Source of the DNA: Microlunatus sagamiharensis | GTDB lineage: Bacteria; Actinomycetota; Actinomycetes; Propionibacteriales; Propionibacteriaceae | Assembly (NCBI RefSeq): GCF_900105785.1 | Contig: NZ_LT629799.1 | Coordinates: 3,782,001 to 3,846,000 of the forward strand | Length of the DNA stretch: 64,000 bases | Direction of reading: 5' to 3' | In this document: piece by piece, positions 61,555 to 64,000 of the stretch | Numbering within the stretch: position 1 is the first letter of the stretch | Layout of the letters: every line of letters starts with the position of its first letter | Program-made: the position numbers and the translations under genes | Notes under the pieces: generated by a model | Told to the model about the DNA's origin: nothing | Seen by the model: the letters and a program-made list of their open reading frames with translations, nothing else | Databases searched by the model: none

Positions 61555-62303
61555 CCCCCGAACCCGCACGCGCCCCGTCGCCCGCCACGTCGCCCGCCAC
61601 GTACGTCGTGCTGGCCAAGGCGCCGGTGCCCGGAGAGGTGAAGACCCGGCTCACGAGCGCGTACTCCCCGCACGAGGCCGCGGCGCTCGCGGCCGCCGCC
61701 CTGCTCGACAGCCTGGACGCCGTCCGCGCGGCGGCGGGGCTGGCCGGCCCCGGGGGCGCCCACCTGGTCTGCGCGCTGACCGGCGACCTCGACCGGGCGG
61801 CCGCACCGGCCGCGCTGCGCACCGGGCTGGAGGGCTTCCGGGTCGTGGACCAGCGCGGCGAGGGGCTCGCCGAGCGGATCGCCGCGGCCCACGCGGACGC
61901 TGCTGCGGGCACCGCCGGAGAGCACGACGGACCCACGGTGCAGATCGGCATGGACACCCCGCACGCCGACCCGGCCGTGCTCGCGCGGGCGGCTGCGCGC
62001 GTCGGCGAGCCCGACGGCGCGGACGCGGTCCTCGGGCTCGCCGAGGACGGGGGCTGGTGGCTCCTCGCGCTGAGGCGTCCGGCCGACGCGTCGCTGCTGC
62101 GGGACGTGCCGATGTCCACGGTGCGGACCGGCGAGCTCACCCGGGCCGCGCTCGAGGCGGGCGGGCTGCGCGTGGAGGAGGCGCCCCCGCTCTCCGACGT
62201 GGACGAGCCCGACGACGTCCTCGCCGTGGCGCGGCTGTGCCCGCAGACGCGCTTCGCCGCGCTGGCCGGCGTCCTCGGCGGGCGGACGGCGGTGCCCGCG
62301 TGA
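61551..62303 (+). CDS. DUF2064 (TIGR04282-type) glycosyltransferase-like protein, 250 aa
   Basis: TYVVLAKAPVPGEVKTRLTSAYSPHEAAALA is the typical start of DUF2064 proteins (key residues KAPxPGxVKTRL), a nucleotidyl/glycosyltransferase-A fold. QIGMDTPHADPAVL and ADAVLGLAEDGGWWLLALRR match the later family motifs (GMDTP, LGxAxDGGWW). The biochemical role is not settled. GTGA overlaps tie it to the GT2 gene before and the methyltransferase after, as in many actinomycetes, so the four proteins very likely serve one pathway. Confidence 0.9.
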   Translation: MTPEPARAPSPATSPATYVVLAKAPVPGEVKTRLTSAYSPHEAAALAAAALLDSLDAVRAAAGLAGPGGAHLVCALTGDLDRAAAPAALRTGLEGFRVVDQRGEGLAERIAAAHADAAAGTAGEHDGPTVQIGMDTPHADPAVLARAAARVGEPDGADAVLGLAEDGGWWLLALRRPADASLLRDVPMSTVRTGELTRAALEAGGLRVEEAPPLSDVDEPDDVLAVARLCPQTRFAALAGVLGGRTAVPA

Positions 62304-62968
62304 CGCAGCCCGAGGCGTTCTTCGAACCCGGCTTCGCCGAGGGCGGCGGCCAGCTCCACACCCGTGAGGGCGAGGTCTGGGACCTGCCCGTGCAGACCTG
62401 GGACGCCGACGCCGGCCCCGGGGACGAGCGCCTGCTGGCCCGCTGCGCCGGCTCGACCCTCGACGTCGGCTGCGGGCCCGGCCGGATGGCCGCCGCGCTG
62501 GGCGCCCGCGGCGTGCGGGCGCTCGGGGTCGACGTGTCCCCGTCGGCGATCGCCATGGCGCGCTCGCGGGGCGCGATCGCGCTCAACCGCGACGTCTTCT
62601 CGCTGGGCCGCAGCGCCCAGCGCTGGCGCCACGTCCTGCTGGTCGACGGCAACGTCGGCATCGGCGGGGACCCCGTCCGGCTGCTGTGGCTCTGCCGCGA
62701 GCTCCTCAGCCCCGGGGGCACCGTCCTCGTCGACGTGGCCCCGCCCGGCCACGGGTTGCAGGTGACCACCGCACAGCTCGTCGGCTCCCGTGGTCCGGGA
62801 GCCTGGTTCGCCTGGGCCGTGCTGGGGCTGGACGCGCTCGAGGTCGTCGCCGCGGCGGCCGGCCTGGACGTCGCCGAGGCCTGGCTCGTCGAGGACGAGC
62901 AGCGCTGGCAGGCCGAGCTCGTGCCGGCGACGCGGTGGCCCGCCCCGGGCGGAGAGGTGCGGTCATGA
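62300..62968 (+). CDS. Class I SAM-dependent methyltransferase, 222 aa
   Basis: TLDVGCGPGRMAAALGARG is SAM motif I and ALGVDVSPSAIAMARSRG the acidic motif II; VLVDVAPPG lies at the later strand. The stretch RWRHVLLVDGNVGIGGDPVRLL is characteristic of a small actinomycete group found beside DUF2064 genes. The methyl acceptor is unknown; a lipid-linked glycan or sugar is inferred. The gene overlaps its neighbours on both sides (GTGA and ATGA). Confidence 0.88.
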   Translation: MTQPEAFFEPGFAEGGGQLHTREGEVWDLPVQTWDADAGPGDERLLARCAGSTLDVGCGPGRMAAALGARGVRALGVDVSPSAIAMARSRGAIALNRDVFSLGRSAQRWRHVLLVDGNVGIGGDPVRLLWLCRELLSPGGTVLVDVAPPGHGLQVTTAQLVGSRGPGAWFAWAVLGLDALEVVAAAAGLDVAEAWLVEDEQRWQAELVPATRWPAPGGEVRS

Positions 62969-63945
62969 GGGTCCTGGTCACCGGCGGGGCCGGGTTCATC
63001 GGGCGTCGCGTCGTCCTGCGGCTGGCCGAGGTCGGCCACGCACCCGTGGTCTTCGACCGCGCGCTCGACCCCGCCGACGACGTCACCGACCTCGCGCGCG
63101 TGCGCCAGGCCCTGGCCGGCTGCGACACCGTCGTGCACCTCGCGGCCAAGGTCGGGCTCGGGCTCGACATCGACGACATCGACGACTACGTGACGCAGAA
63201 CGACGTCGGCACCGCGGTCGTGCTGCGGGCCGCCGCGAACGCGGGGACGGCGCGGGTCGCGTACGCGTCGTCGATGGTGGTCTACGGCGAGGGCGCCTAC
63301 ACCTGCCCGGTGCACGGGCCGACCAGCCCGCCGCCGCGCCGGGTCGCCGACCTCGAGGCCGGCCGCTTCGACCCGCTCTGCCCGCGCTGCGGCTCCGACC
63401 TCGTGCCCGGGCTCGTGCCCGAGGGCGCGCCGCTCGACCCGCGCAACGTCTACGCCGCGACCAAGGCGCAGGGCGAGTACCTGGCCGCGGCCTGGTGCCG
63501 GGAGACGGAGGGTTCGGTGGCGGCGCTGCGCTTCCACAACGTCTACGGCCCCGGCATGCCGCGCAACACCCCGTACGCGGGCGTGGCGTCGCTGTTCGCG
63601 AGCGCGATCGCCCGGGGCGAGGCCCCGCGCGTCTTCGAGGACGGCGGCCAGCGGCGCAACTTCGTCCACGTCGACGACGTCGCGGCCGCGGTGGTCGCCT
63701 CGCTCGAGGCCGACCTGGCGCCCGGCGTCACCCCGCTGAACATCGGCTCGCCCGACGTCACGACGGTGGGCCGGATGGCCGAGGTGCTGAGCGAGGAGCT
63801 CGACGGGCCCGCGCCGGTCGTGACCGGTCAGTTCCGTCTCGGGGACGTCCGCCACATCACCGCCGACTGCACGGCGGCCGAGCGGGTGCTCGGCTGGCGG
63901 GCCGAGCGGCCGCTGTCGAGCATCGCCGAGCTCGCCGGGTCCTGA
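62965..63945 (+). CDS. NAD-dependent epimerase/dehydratase with Cys/His insertion (dTDP-rhamnose 4-epimerase-like), 326 aa
   Basis: VLVTGGAGFIGRRVV binds NAD, SSMVVYG and VYAATKAQGE give the Ser/Tyr-x-x-x-Lys triad, and RFHNVYGPG is the usual C-terminal motif. Between them an insertion at about residues 112-152 carries CPVHG and CPRCG, four potential metal ligands. Epimerases acting on dTDP-L-rhamnose (WbiB type) have a similar Cys-rich insertion, so that reaction is a possible one. It is last in the operon; ATG 62965 overlaps the methyltransferase stop, and a hairpin follows directly. Confidence 0.88.
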   Translation: MRVLVTGGAGFIGRRVVLRLAEVGHAPVVFDRALDPADDVTDLARVRQALAGCDTVVHLAAKVGLGLDIDDIDDYVTQNDVGTAVVLRAAANAGTARVAYASSMVVYGEGAYTCPVHGPTSPPPRRVADLEAGRFDPLCPRCGSDLVPGLVPEGAPLDPRNVYAATKAQGEYLAAAWCRETEGSVAALRFHNVYGPGMPRNTPYAGVASLFASAIARGEAPRVFEDGGQRRNFVHVDDVAAAVVASLEADLAPGVTPLNIGSPDVTTVGRMAEVLSEELDGPAPVVTGQFRLGDVRHITADCTAAERVLGWRAERPLSSIAELAGS

Positions 63946-63967
63946 GGCGGCCGGGGGTCCGGCCGCC
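63946..63967 (+). terminator. Hairpin terminator after the epimerase gene
   Basis: A perfect 9-bp stem GGCGGCCGG (63946-63954) / CCGGCCGCC (63959-63967) with a 4-base loop starts immediately after the stop codon, between this operon and a convergent gene at the window edge. Confidence 0.75.
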
Positions 63968-63975
63968 GACGGGCC

Positions 63976-64000
63976 TCAGTGCAGGTGCGGCAGCTCCTTG
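63976..64000 (-). CDS. C-terminal end of a gene running in from the right (partial)
   Basis: On the minus strand the last 25 bases read KELPHLH followed by TGA (63978-63976). The placement, 8 bases beyond a bidirectional-type hairpin, suits the end of a convergent gene, but the fragment is too short to identify. Confidence 0.3.

Noticed and set aside
1-64000. CRISPR arrays, insertion sequences, prophage, toxin-antitoxin or restriction genes
   Set aside because: No regular spacer arrays, transposases, integrases or phage genes were found; the only repeats are the hairpin elements listed.

Overview
The window is high-GC throughout, with coding strands packed into GTGA/ATGA start-stop overlaps and many GTG starts, and contains a class E sortase with an LAQTG substrate, a diacetylchitobiose/GlcNAc (NgcEFG-type) transporter without its own ATPase, and a DUF3566 gene followed by tRNA-Ile (the usual arrangement downstream of gyrA in Actinomycetota). 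Together these point to a chromosome segment of an actinomycete near the replication origin; a Nocardioidaceae-like (Propionibacteriales) organism is my inference, not something the sequence proves. No insertion sequence, prophage, CRISPR array or plasmid gene was seen.

Region 1 (1-19.3 kb) is a surface-polysaccharide island. After the DUF3566 gene and tRNA-Ile come a two-gene unit of unknown function, a family 2 glycosyltransferase, and a coupled operon of methyltransferase, GT2-TagF fusion (glycosyl plus polyol-phosphate transfer) and OafA-type O-acyltransferase. Facing it are two adjacent Stealth-type sugar-phosphate transferases, then a secreted M23 peptidase, and an operon of GtrA flippase-like protein, FAD oxidoreductase, GT-C membrane glycosyltransferase and UDP-glucuronate decarboxylase-like enzyme. 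The set suggests a phosphate-linked, acylated, pentose-containing wall glycan.

Region 2 (19.3-28.6 kb) is metabolic: an operon of amino-acid/amine permease, FadR-type regulator, glutamine-synthetase-like ligase, aldehyde dehydrogenase and SDR, with a candidate operator upstream, which looks like gamma-glutamylation-dependent amine catabolism. It is followed by a VOC protein, an AraC regulator with a nonsense codon near its end, a DJ-1/PfpI protein and an SPL-type radical SAM protein.

Region 3 (28.5-49.9 kb) is sugar and amino-sugar metabolism. nagA, an acyltransferase-like gene, a GH3 beta-N-acetylhexosaminidase and nagB form one operon. A second locus holds a BadF-type amino-sugar kinase, an RpiR-type regulator, a SIS protein and ngcEFG. 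Between them lie two ROK regulators, a P-loop sugar/nucleoside kinase, an orphan FrcB-like binding protein, a frameshifted FGGY kinase, a class II aldolase and a complete CUT2 ABC operon (binding protein, ATPase, permease, ROK regulator) with a strong stem-loop after the binding-protein gene. The likely common theme is import and salvage of chitin/peptidoglycan amino sugars and of a ketose or pentose.

Region 4 (50-64 kb) has a LysE exporter with divergent Lrp regulator, an LAQTG-anchored four-repeat surface protein divergent from a class E sortase, an MDR oxidoreductase, a GH3 beta-glucosidase, an orphan sensor kinase, two tandem 68-bp hairpin repeats, and a last glycosylation operon (GT2, DUF2064, methyltransferase, four-metal-ligand epimerase) divergent from a GT-C-like membrane protein.

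The most notable observations are the two apparently broken genes (FGGY kinase, AraC regulator), the tandem 68-bp hairpin repeats, the long imperfect inverted repeat after the SPL gene, the paired Stealth genes and the sortase/substrate pair.
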